Origin: Bryocella elongata
Lineage (GTDB): Bacteria; Acidobacteriota; Terriglobia; Terriglobales; Acidobacteriaceae
Direction: 5' to 3'
DNA: 64,000 nucleotides
Assembly (NCBI RefSeq): GCF_900108185.1
Contig: NZ_FNVA01000010.1
Location: forward strand, 1 to 64,000
The notes beneath the pieces were generated by a model. The model was given only the letters and a program-made list of their open reading frames with translations. It made no database searches and had not been told where the DNA came from. Below are positions 1-7,602 of this stretch, one piece after another. The position numbers were made by a program, and so were the translations under genes. How positions within the stretch are numbered: position 1 is the first letter of the stretch; the number at the start of each line of letters is the position of its first letter.

Positions 1-10
1 CTAGCCCAGC

Positions 11-76
11 TTATGTGACGTTGGGCAACGCCAATCCCCAGCGTTCATAAGACCTCAGCGGCTGAACGTCACATAA
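11..76. repeat. 12-bp inverted repeat at a possible element end
   Basis: TTATGTGACGTT at 11-22 and its exact reverse complement AACGTCACATAA at 65-76 form a perfect 12-bp inverted repeat with a 42-bp spacer. A second small palindrome, CGTTG-GG-CAACG, lies at 19-30. The right arm overlaps the stop codon of the minus-strand ArdC-like gene, whose C-terminus seems cut short. Paired recombinase-type sites at a gene breakpoint would fit the end of an inserted element lying to the left, but the element itself is outside the window. Confidence 0.5.
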
Positions 77-845
77 CTGCGAAGACAACATAATCGGCAC
101 TCGCGGAACCTGTCACCAACCCAACGGCCTTGCCAACCACAAAGGCCACGGCCTCGGCTTCTGTCTCTCGTACCGTCTTTGTGGTTGCGGTGCGGCGTTC
201 GGCCTTGTGCAGGAGTTCGTGCGCCGTTTCATGGACAAGCGTGGCGAAGGTTTCGGCCTTCGATTGTCCGGGCAGGATGGCGATGCGTCCGCCGTAGCTC
301 ATGCCGAGAGCGGGGGCAATATTGGGGTTATAGACAAGCTGAATGCCTTTGCTCTGGACGAACGCGGCCAGCCTGTCCAAGTTCTCGCCGGGGTCGCCGC
401 AGACCTCGCGCACCTCCGGCAGGTCTAGGCCATCCGTCTGCGAAATATCGAAGACGTAGGCATTGCGGAATCCCAAAAGAACCCGCTCGTTCTGCTTCGT
501 AATGTCCTTATTGGCTTCCTCGTCCTTCTTGCGGCGAACGCCGACAATGGGAGCAAGAATGCGGATGCCTTTTTGTCCGGCCTTCACAGAACGGCCTAAG
601 TTCTTCCACGTCCAGAACCCGGCCACGCGGGTGGCCTGCGGCATTTGCCGCGCGATCTCCAAGACGTTCCCGAAGGAATACGAATGAAAGCGGCTCATGG
701 CGGTGAGGTAGTTGGTGAGGGCTTCAGAGTGTCCTGCCTCCAACTGCTCAATCAGCAGCTTGATGTTGGCGGCGATGAGTTCCTGTTTGGTGGAAGGTTT
801 CTTGCTGTCGATGGCGGTGATGGTGGTATTGGCGTTGCTGCTCAT
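69..845 (-). CDS. ArdC-like antirestriction protein with metallopeptidase motif, 3'-truncated
   Basis: A 258-residue protein. The N-terminal half (about residues 20-130) resembles the ArdC ssDNA-binding domain found on conjugative plasmids (motifs FHSYSFGNVLEI and GFWTWKNLGRSVKAGQKGI). The C-terminal half has an ImmA/IrrE-like zinc-peptidase motif HETAHELLH followed by RETEAEAVAFVV, which supplies the expected third-ligand glutamate. ArdC proteins protect incoming single-stranded DNA from host restriction during conjugation. The start at 845 has AAGGAG a few bases upstream. The protein stops right after the SASADY motif, where relatives usually carry some tens more residues, and the stop lies inside a perfect inverted repeat, so the 3' end looks replaced by an insertion. 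Activity may survive because both domains are present. Confidence 0.8.
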   Translation of the reverse strand: MSSNANTTITAIDSKKPSTKQELIAANIKLLIEQLEAGHSEALTNYLTAMSRFHSYSFGNVLEIARQMPQATRVAGFWTWKNLGRSVKAGQKGIRILAPIVGVRRKKDEEANKDITKQNERVLLGFRNAYVFDISQTDGLDLPEVREVCGDPGENLDRLAAFVQSKGIQLVYNPNIAPALGMSYGGRIAILPGQSKAETFATLVHETAHELLHKAERRTATTKTVRETEAEAVAFVVGKAVGLVTGSASADYVVFAVM

Positions 846-1239
846 GGTGGCTTCTCCTTGTCGGCATTTGCTTTTGCACGTCCGCGTTGAAACGCGGCAT
901 GTACATGCCGAACGCCTCCTGGCGAAGGCGGGGGTAGCAAACGGAAAGGTCTTCGAGCGGAGCTTTTTGGGGGGACCGCGCTTGAGCGTGGGGGAGCCAA
1001 AACCCGGCGGGCGAACGGCCTTGCAGAGCGCGGGGGGCAGAGCCCACTAGCAAAGCTTGGTTTCCTTATGGGTGCGCGTCAGCGCACAGGATTGTCAGGG
1101 TCGCGTTGCGGCAGGAACAGGCCGCTGGGGAGGGTGGCGGAAGACGCTGGAAGCGACTGGAGACAGGAGAGGGGCGTAGCCCCTCCCTCCGTAGAGCGCC
1201 TTTGCTATCGACCCTTCGCTATCATGGATCAGGAAGACC
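846..1239. other. Intergenic region, no gene seen
   Basis: 394 bp between the divergent ArdC-like and YhcG-like genes, so promoters for both should lie here, though I see no convincing -35/-10 pair. It is G-rich on the plus strand (for example around 966-1046). It contains a perfect small hairpin GTGCGC-GTCA-GCGCAC at 1072-1087. Open frames in it have no protein-like features. Confidence 0.5.
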
Positions 1240-2286
1240 ATGCCCTCGTCTGAGCCCAATCCGTCTCGTTTGAGCACTCCATCCGGAAAGGAATCCATCT
1301 TTTCGGAGATTGTGCAGCTCATTGCAGATTCTCAAGAAAAAGCGCTTCGAGCGGTCAACACGGTTCTGATCGATCTTTATTGGAGGGTCGGGGAGATCAT
1401 CAGTGGAAAGATAGCCTCTTCGGAATGGGGCGATGGCGTCGTGCGGCAACTCGCGGAATATATCGCGCGGACGCAACCCGGACTCCGTGGTTTTACGCGG
1501 GCCAACCTGTTTCGGATGCGGCAGTTCTACGAGACTTATCGGGACGATGAGAAAGTCGTACCACTGGTACGACAATTGCCGTGGTCGCACCACCTGCTCA
1601 TCCTCGGCCAGAGCAAGCGCGCCGAAGAGCGCGAGTTTTATATCCGAACCGCCATTCAGGAAGGCTGGAGCAAACGGGAGCTGGAACGGCAGTTGGACAG
1701 CGCACTCTTTGCACGGGTCGTCCTCAGTCCGCCAAAAGTCTCACCGGCGGTGCGACAATTCCATCCCGAGGCCGTAAGCATCTTCAAAGATGCCTACAAC
1801 CTGGAATTTCTGGGGCTGCCGGAGGTCCACGCCGAAGCGGATCTGCATGGTGCCCTGCTCGACAAGCTAAAAGACTTTTTGATCGAGTTGGGCCGGGACT
1901 TCTGTTTCGTCGGTTCGGAGTATCCGTTACAGGTGGGCGGGCAGGACTTCGCGCTCGATCTGCTGTTCTTCCATCGTGGGTTGAACTGCCTGGTCGCCAT
2001 CGAGCTGAAGATCAATGCGTTCCGCCCGGAGTACCTGGGCAAGCTTGACTTCTATCTGGAGGCGCTGGACAGGACGGTTCGCAAGAACCATGAACAGCCT
2101 TCGATTGGTCTGCTGCTCTGCGCGAGCAAGAACGATGAGGTCGTGGAGTACGCCCTGAGCCGCAGTCTCTCCCCGGCACTGGTCGCGGAATATCAGACCC
2201 AACTGCCGGATAAGAAGCTGCTGCAAGCGAAACTGCATGAGTTCTACGAACAACGGGTAGCTTCTGTCTCCGATCCGGACGCGTAG
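1240..2286 (+). CDS. yhcG: YhcG/DUF1016-family PD-(D/E)XK nuclease
   Basis: 348 residues, the usual length. The N-terminal DUF1016_N helical domain (about 20-170) includes the family motif of SSEWGDGVVRQLA followed by GFTRANLFRMRQFY and LPWSHHLLIL. The C-terminal domain (about 185-335) is a PD-(D/E)XK fold with D236/D240 in GGQDFALDLLFFHR and E255/K257 in LVAIELKI. Members are predicted DNA nucleases that are frequent on mobile elements and next to restriction genes; the exact substrate is not settled. The start at 1240 has AGGAAG at 1230-1235. It stands alone, divergent from the ArdC-like gene and followed by a 464-bp gap. Confidence 0.88.
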   Translation: MPSSEPNPSRLSTPSGKESIFSEIVQLIADSQEKALRAVNTVLIDLYWRVGEIISGKIASSEWGDGVVRQLAEYIARTQPGLRGFTRANLFRMRQFYETYRDDEKVVPLVRQLPWSHHLLILGQSKRAEEREFYIRTAIQEGWSKRELERQLDSALFARVVLSPPKVSPAVRQFHPEAVSIFKDAYNLEFLGLPEVHAEADLHGALLDKLKDFLIELGRDFCFVGSEYPLQVGGQDFALDLLFFHRGLNCLVAIELKINAFRPEYLGKLDFYLEALDRTVRKNHEQPSIGLLLCASKNDEVVEYALSRSLSPALVAEYQTQLPDKKLLQAKLHEFYEQRVASVSDPDA

Positions 2287-2750
2287 TCCCCGGCGGTAAT
2301 CCTGTTCCTGCACCAGCGAACGAGCCAGCCGCCTTCAAATCCACTCCATTGCATTTTCCAGCTCGAACCGGGATCATAGATACGGGACGGGTACGCACCG
2401 TCCTGGGTGTCGAAACCCAAGCAGAAACACCGTGCGCTGGCGACAGTCACGGGACGAATTCCCAACGCCTTTGCGTCGGGGAGCCATGGACGTATGTCCA
2501 GGCTTCACGGCTAAAGGTCCATGGAACCGCGTGTTTCTGCCGGTTTTCGAACTCCCCGACGAGGGTTTACAAGGGCTGTTTGCGGGGGCGCACCGCAGAC
2601 GTTTTTCCCGGCCTCGGATTGGAGGAGTATGCTGATCCGGTCTGTCCCGGTAGAACCCCTTTTGCCTCGGCTCGCTGGCACGCGGATGCTTTCCGCCGTT
2701 GCTGACGCTTTGTCTGCCCTGATCTTTCTCCGGCTGGAGAACAAGGATGG
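2287..2750. other. Intergenic region with an inverted repeat, no gene seen
   Basis: 464 bp without a convincing gene on either strand. It contains CCATGGAC (2484-2491) and its reverse complement GTCCATGG (2517-2524), an 8-bp inverted repeat with 25-bp spacing, plus the smaller nested TGGAC-GTAT-GTCCA at 2487-2500. It may hold the promoter of the HExxH gene downstream. Confidence 0.45.
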
Positions 2751-3821
2751 ATGGCAATGGATCTCGTGCGTGAACTGATCTTCGATGTGGGTGCGCAAGC
2801 GGAACTTCCACTGCCAAGCCGATGCACCGTCGATGTCTCCTGCCTGGGACAACCGGAAGTGCAAGAGGCTGTGTCCTTCGCCCTAGAAGAAAGCCTGTAT
2901 GTAGCGGCTTACGCGGGAATCGACCTGAAGGCGCTCGACGGCATTACGGTAGCGCCTGACTGCCGCGCTGCGGCCTGCGCTCTCCAGAATATGCCTGAAG
3001 GACAAGTGCCTCTCGAATTGAGCCCGCAGCCGGAATCGATGGAACTGGCGAGGACAGCGGCGGTTCGTCGTGACGGTGAATTGAAGTTCCACATTGTTGT
3101 GCGCCCCGGCCTCAGCGTTATGGCGATCTCACCGGACAAAGCGATGCAGCGGCTTGCACAAGCGTGCATCGCCCACGAAGCCGCTCACGTCGAGCACGAA
3201 AGCCATCTTTATCGCACCTTCCCCGAGAGCTATGGAAAGCCTCTGGAGTGCGGCGACCGCTCTCGGCAGACCTTCCTCAAGGCGATGGACGTATGGAGCG
3301 AGTATGCAGCCTGCCGATCTTCCGCAGCGTTCCGGCCCGAGGCGGTCGAAGAGTTTGAAGAAATCTTCTGTCGCGCCGTCGAAGACTGCTCCGGCAAGGC
3401 TTTGGAACAGATCAAGGCTTACCGCGAGGGTCGCGGTGCCGCTCTTGTCTTCCGCGAACTCCAACAGATATTCGGCGACGTGTTCATCTATGGGGGCTAT
3501 CTGTTGGGCCATGTTCATGGCCTGGAGACAAATCTCTCCAAACACCTCGCCAGCCACGAAAGCGAACTTCTCCGCAACCCGAAACTCGCGGATTTAGTGT
3601 TCCGACTGGAGCGTCTTTTGGAAAAGCTCTGGCTGACCGAATTTGCATGGGACTCGATTGAAGTCTTCGCCCCGATCTACGACCTCATCTGCGAACTGAT
3701 GGCGCAGCATGGGATGATGTTTGTCCGACATGAAGAAGAATGGAAGATCGTCATGTACGAAGACGAAACGGCACTCGAAGCTGCGCGGAGAGCTCTGTCT
3801 CGCTGGCAAAAGTCTGATTGA
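2751..3821 (+). CDS. Uncharacterised protein with HExxH zinc-peptidase motif
   Basis: 356 residues, family not recognised. A zinc-metallopeptidase-type motif CIAHEAAHVEHESH lies at about 139-152 (H142, E143, H146), and E184 in DVWSEYAACR could be the third ligand by analogy with other gluzincins. No signal peptide or membrane segment, so probably cytoplasmic. The second half is helical and acidic. ATG 2751 sits only 3 nt after AAGGA; the in-frame ATG at 2757 has better spacing and may be the true start. HExxH proteins in defence or mobile islands often act as regulators that cleave repressors, but nothing here proves that. Confidence 0.7.
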   Translation: MAMDLVRELIFDVGAQAELPLPSRCTVDVSCLGQPEVQEAVSFALEESLYVAAYAGIDLKALDGITVAPDCRAAACALQNMPEGQVPLELSPQPESMELARTAAVRRDGELKFHIVVRPGLSVMAISPDKAMQRLAQACIAHEAAHVEHESHLYRTFPESYGKPLECGDRSRQTFLKAMDVWSEYAACRSSAAFRPEAVEEFEEIFCRAVEDCSGKALEQIKAYREGRGAALVFRELQQIFGDVFIYGGYLLGHVHGLETNLSKHLASHESELLRNPKLADLVFRLERLLEKLWLTEFAWDSIEVFAPIYDLICELMAQHGMMFVRHEEEWKIVMYEDETALEAARRALSRWQKSD

Positions 3822-4009
3822 ACTCCCTGCACACTATCGGTATCTAAAAGCTCTAACGCAAACGTCGCTTGATACAGCCGCTTCACCGCGTCTGCCGGCA
3901 CGGAAAAAGGTGGCCCCTCTGTGCAGGCTTGGTCGTACTCATAGCAGATCAGAAGCTGCCTCTGCGCTCGGGCGAGGTGTGTCAGATGGCGTGCATATTG
4001 GTCGCGCAA
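3822..4009 (-). pseudogene. Possible gene remnant, minus strand
   Basis: In the 329-bp gap 3822-4150 the minus strand has a frame starting with TTG at 4009 whose first 60 or so codons read like real protein (YARHLTHLARAQRQLL, DAVKRLYQATFALELLD). It has no ribosome-binding site and runs on into the antisense of the upstream gene, where the translation loses protein character. I do not recognise the family. It could be the 5' part of a gene destroyed by insertion, or chance. The rest of the gap (4010-4150) shows nothing. Confidence 0.25.
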
Positions 4010-4150
4010 ACCTGCTGGCCGTGCGCGAGGGGGAGGTGAGCCAAGCTAGTTGGCTACCAAGAGCAGAGAGAAACAAGGCGTGGGACCCCTGCCGTTTTGC
4101 AAGGAAACATGAGGAGCTACAGCACCGCCCTTTGAACCGAACTCTCCACT

Positions 4151-4864
4151 TTAACTTCTGGGCGCAACGTCGATTCGCTTTCCCACTTCGTTCAAAAACA
4201 GGAACTCCTGGCCCATCTTGGTAATGAAGAGGACGCCGTCTACGCCGTCGAGCGATTCCACGTCGCCATGCTTTTCAAGCTTGTTCACGATCTGCTGGTA
4301 GTCAGATTCCATCAAATAAATGGATTGTGCGAACCAATTCACGACGTACGCAATGAGTTTGACTTCACAGTGCAGCTGCTCGGCCGAGATCGCAAGTTGC
4401 CTTGAGGCTTTCGTCGCATGCTCTCTGACCTTTTCATAGAGTTGATCTTCAAAGAACAGCTCTTCACGACCGCGGCTTTGCTTGGTAACGGCCTTGACTT
4501 CTACGCATACCTTGATGCCAGCGAACATCGCCGTAATATCTGCACCTTGCTGGCCCTTGATCGGCGCAACTAAGGTCAACTCCGTGAAGCCTCTCAGCCG
4601 GAGCGCTTCGACTACACGCAGGATCGCAATGCCGCCTTCCAGGTTGGCGGCATCGCAGGAGCTGAAGTTAAACTCGCTTTTTCTGCGCAGTTGCTCTTTA
4701 GTAAGCCTCAATGCGGTCAGCACATTGGCGAAAAGGACCTCATAACGATCCAGAATCGCGCTGACCTCATCCTCGGGAAAGTTGATTGGGTCTTCACAGG
4801 AAGAGACATACCGGCCGAGCATAAAGGCAGTCAGAGGGTGTACAGACGGATCTACACAGACCAT
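4151..4864 (-). CDS. PD-(D/E)XK-like uncharacterised protein
   Basis: 237 residues, no named family recognised. The central stretch GADITAMFAGIKVCVEVKAV (D109, E122, K124) has the shape of a PD-(D/E)XK nuclease core: an acidic residue, a hydrophobic strand, then ExK. An upstream helix with E77 (NLEGGIAILRVVEALRLRG) fits the first helix of the fold. The start at 4864 has a strong AAGGAG ribosome-binding site 7 nt upstream. It is the last of three minus-strand genes (with 4954-5526 and 5657-7267) that may form one unit. Base composition is less GC-rich than in the conjugation modules, which suggests separate acquisition. Confidence 0.6.
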   Translation of the reverse strand: MVCVDPSVHPLTAFMLGRYVSSCEDPINFPEDEVSAILDRYEVLFANVLTALRLTKEQLRRKSEFNFSSCDAANLEGGIAILRVVEALRLRGFTELTLVAPIKGQQGADITAMFAGIKVCVEVKAVTKQSRGREELFFEDQLYEKVREHATKASRQLAISAEQLHCEVKLIAYVVNWFAQSIYLMESDYQQIVNKLEKHGDVESLDGVDGVLFITKMGQEFLFLNEVGKRIDVAPRS

Positions 4865-4953
4865 TGCGCGCTCCTTGATTTGATTCGATACTTCTGCATG
4901 CCTGCCTACGATCAGCCGTTTTCACACGACCTTGAAGCGACCCGTCATTCGCA

Positions 4954-5526
4954 TTACCACAGGCCTCTGATTCCGATGTCTTTCCTACGCAGTGTGGTCA
5001 CTTTCCCTCGATCATCTCGTATCTGGAACTCACTCTGTATTTTCTTCGGGGGGCGTTGATACCAAGTCGTGCAGATGCGCGACAAGTCTGTAAGCATGGG
5101 CCTTTCCAGGAAGGTCTTGAACATATTCGTCTGGCAAACTTCGTCAGGTATGAGCAAGAACGTTCCCGCGGCATCTCCCCTAGCGGGTAAGCTCAGCGAC
5201 ATCGAAGCAAGTGAGCGGATGAAGGCCCGTCGCGGGATCGTGATCGATGGATCAATCTCGGCAACATTGTCTGGGAACAGCGGAGACAGGAAATCGATCG
5301 CGTACCCTTTGCATTCGATCCAGGAATGAAAACCATCGAGACCCGCTTGGATGCTCCCACCGCGACGCTCAGCAAAAGCAAGTGGCTCAAGGTCCGGGCT
5401 GAGACAAAAGAATGCGGCTCCACTGACCGGTTCGGCCTTCAGGCGATAGTGTTCGCGCAAGATGTATGCACCAAGCATCGTAAAGAGATTGCAGGCGTGC
5501 GGTAGATCACAATGCTCTTCCAGCAC
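4954..5526 (-). CDS. DUF2026-like protein, possible papain-fold, 5' end unclear
   Basis: 190 residues from the GTG at 5526. It resembles DUF2026, with a Cys-His-Asp set that fits a papain/transglutaminase-like fold: C12 in HACNLFTMLGAY, H67 in FHSWIE and D78 in AIDFLSPLFPD. The reading frame stays open and protein-like for about 30 codons upstream of 5526 (FLDFCRIFSIISCVLEEH), as expected for the N-terminal helix of the family, but it has no ATG, GTG or TTG before the stop at about 5620. The gene is therefore either started at the GTG, initiated at an unusual ATT/ATC, or 5'-truncated. Function unknown; it lies within a putative defence group. Confidence 0.6.
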   Translation of the reverse strand: MLEEHCDLPHACNLFTMLGAYILREHYRLKAEPVSGAAFFCLSPDLEPLAFAERRGGSIQAGLDGFHSWIECKGYAIDFLSPLFPDNVAEIDPSITIPRRAFIRSLASMSLSLPARGDAAGTFLLIPDEVCQTNMFKTFLERPMLTDLSRICTTWYQRPPKKIQSEFQIRDDRGKVTTLRRKDIGIRGLW

Positions 5527-5656
5527 GCAGGAGATGATGCTGAAGATCCGGCAAAAGTCGAGAAAGCCGATGGGCGGACGTTGAGCCGATGTTCGAATTG
5601 GAGCCTCCCTGATGGACTTTATCAGCCTAACTGCCGAGATTGTTCCCCGCGTATGG

Positions 5657-7267
5657 CTATGGAGCTTCAGTTTCCTGATCGGCGCTCACGCGCCGAATCT
5701 CCGCTTCGAGTGGAAGGCCTTCGCTAGGAGTCCAGGTTGACACCGGCTTCACTTTCGATCCGATGTGTATGGGAGGCCAGTCACTGAAGAACCAAGCTTC
5801 CGGATAGATACTCTTCTTCCAGTGTTCGGTCTTCTGGATCGTCCAACTTCTTTGGCTTACGACACGAAATCCGCAAAATTTTGTTTCATAGACAAAGGCT
5901 TCAGCAGTGCACTCCACCCAGATTTCGATGCCAATAGCTTTCCAGTTCAGCACCAGAGGAATTCGTGCTTCTACCGGCTCAGTCGGCAGTTTCTTTTTGG
6001 GATTCCGCGCTCCGGGACCGATGACGAAGCCAGGCAGAATGTGCGCCAGGGTGGCACCCTTGAGCAGCAGTTGATCGAGGACGAACAATGTTCGAGCGAA
6101 CTCTTCGTCAAGAAGATCAGAAAGTTGAAAATCTGAAGAGCTAATCTCGAGGCCCTCCGCCAGGAGTAAGTATGCCTCGACGGCTGGACCGATGGTCTGA
6201 GCACTCGTGCCGAACGTTGCGAGGGGAAAAGGCTTACCCTGCCCGATACAAAGAGAGGCGCCGGGCTTGAGTAGAGAAAAGAAGCGAAAAGTGGCCTTAT
6301 TCAGGGGATGCGCAAATTTCGGTGCAAAGATTGTCGACTCCACGAAGTGCACGTAACCGTTCTTCGTCTTTCGCGCAGAGGAGAGCGTCAATCGGAGGCC
6401 GGCTTCGTGAACGAGTGCCCACTCGTCTCCGAATTGGCGGAGGGCGAATATCTGCTTCGCCGTATCTGCTCCCGAGGTGAGCGTGACAGTCTCAACACTT
6501 TCAGCGGCTCCCAAGATAGTGACTTGTCTGCTTCGGGTTTGTGCAATGAGCCTTCTAATCTCCTCGTGGAAATCGACTCCAACGGTATTTGGGTCGATCA
6601 GTCCATCCTCGAAAATCTGTGCTCTCACGCTTGCGTGTGCTTCCGGACGGATCGAAAACACATCATTGATGGACGGCACGCGGACATGCGAAGTCGTCGC
6701 TTGTGAGCCGGAAACCACTTCGACATCAGACCCTGGAATTGCGCGGTGGATTCGCTGTTTGAGCAGATATACCCTGAGCTGAGCCTGACGAAATGAATTC
6801 GTGATGTCCGGAAGTGCCTCCTCAAATGCCTTGGGATCATTCGACATTTGGTCAAAGTTAAAAGATGTGCTTTTGTCTTTTGTCGCTAAAAAATCCAGGA
6901 GCAGGTCGATCACCGTTTCATCGAGGAATCGAAAGTAGACCTCTTCCGTGGCCAGCAAGACGCCAATGAGGCAGGTAGCCTGCGCTTGGCGCAACAGATC
7001 CATTGCGTCTTTCCTGTCGAGTTTGAGGTTCGGATTAGGTGAGTCGGCAACCGTCTTGACCTGCGCGCCGATCATGGAGCCGGTACCTTCCCAGGATTCT
7101 GATTGATCAACCGGAGCCAATACTTGGCAGAGGTAGTCCACTCCGATGTCTGTCTTGGCCTTTGTAGCCGCTAGCCGGTGCTTGGACGCCCAGTACGCGA
7201 AATATTCCTCGCCCTGATTCCCAGTCTGGTTGCTCTTCGACATCCTCTTCCCGCGATCTTTACTCAT
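5657..7267 (-). CDS. DUF4365-like N-terminal nuclease-fold protein, large uncharacterised C-terminus
   Basis: About 536 residues from ATG 7267; in-frame starts also exist at 7330 and 7243. The first 160 residues look like DUF4365, a PD-(D/E)XK-type domain: GNQGEEYFAYWASKH (E), KTDIGVDYLCQV (D) and MIGAQVKTV (QxK). The remaining roughly 350 residues match no family I recognise; they contain a repeated mixed alpha/beta pattern and no membrane segments. DUF4365 proteins occur in defence islands, sometimes fused to sensor or helicase parts. The gene is the promoter-proximal member of the minus-strand group 4151-7267 and is divergent from the SEFIR gene. Confidence 0.6.
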   Translation of the reverse strand: MSKDRGKRMSKSNQTGNQGEEYFAYWASKHRLAATKAKTDIGVDYLCQVLAPVDQSESWEGTGSMIGAQVKTVADSPNPNLKLDRKDAMDLLRQAQATCLIGVLLATEEVYFRFLDETVIDLLLDFLATKDKSTSFNFDQMSNDPKAFEEALPDITNSFRQAQLRVYLLKQRIHRAIPGSDVEVVSGSQATTSHVRVPSINDVFSIRPEAHASVRAQIFEDGLIDPNTVGVDFHEEIRRLIAQTRSRQVTILGAAESVETVTLTSGADTAKQIFALRQFGDEWALVHEAGLRLTLSSARKTKNGYVHFVESTIFAPKFAHPLNKATFRFFSLLKPGASLCIGQGKPFPLATFGTSAQTIGPAVEAYLLLAEGLEISSSDFQLSDLLDEEFARTLFVLDQLLLKGATLAHILPGFVIGPGARNPKKKLPTEPVEARIPLVLNWKAIGIEIWVECTAEAFVYETKFCGFRVVSQRSWTIQKTEHWKKSIYPEAWFFSDWPPIHIGSKVKPVSTWTPSEGLPLEAEIRRVSADQETEAP

Positions 7268-7602
7268 TCGTGATGCCCCATCTACTTTTCGAATCGACCC
7301 GCAAGGCTGCCATCGGCGGCCCCCATTCATTCTAGGAGAGCTTCCGCAGGAGCAGTGGGGAGCTCCTCGATCAATCTCAACTTAGCGAGTTTCGGTTGTT
7401 GAGGAGTAACTTGAAAGACGATTCGAACTCATTCAGAGTTCAGGACGCTGTTCGATTCCGGTCGAAGCCGGATAAAGCCCCGCACGCGTGCCCGACCCGG
7501 CGGAGGCTCATATTGAGGAAGCTAACCGTCTGCGAGCATGATCTGAGGGAGCACCGCGTGCTTAACGTCATTTTCGGGGCAGGGATCGGCGACAATAGTG
7601 AT
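7268..7602. other. Divergent intergenic region
   Basis: 335 bp between the starts chosen for the DUF4365-like gene (minus) and the SEFIR gene (plus). Both have longer in-frame alternatives into this region (7330 on minus, 7396 on plus), but the added residues look non-protein-like. It should carry both promoters; I see no clear sigma-70 pair or operator. Confidence 0.4.

Noticed and set aside
748-1053. 101-codon minus-strand frame overlapping the ArdC-like gene start
   Set aside because: Overlaps the well-supported ArdC start in another frame and lacks a ribosome-binding site; probably chance in GC-rich DNA.
2374-2817. 147-codon minus-strand frame upstream of the HExxH gene
   Set aside because: Rich in Arg/Pro/Gly with no recognisable pattern and overlaps the start of a better gene.
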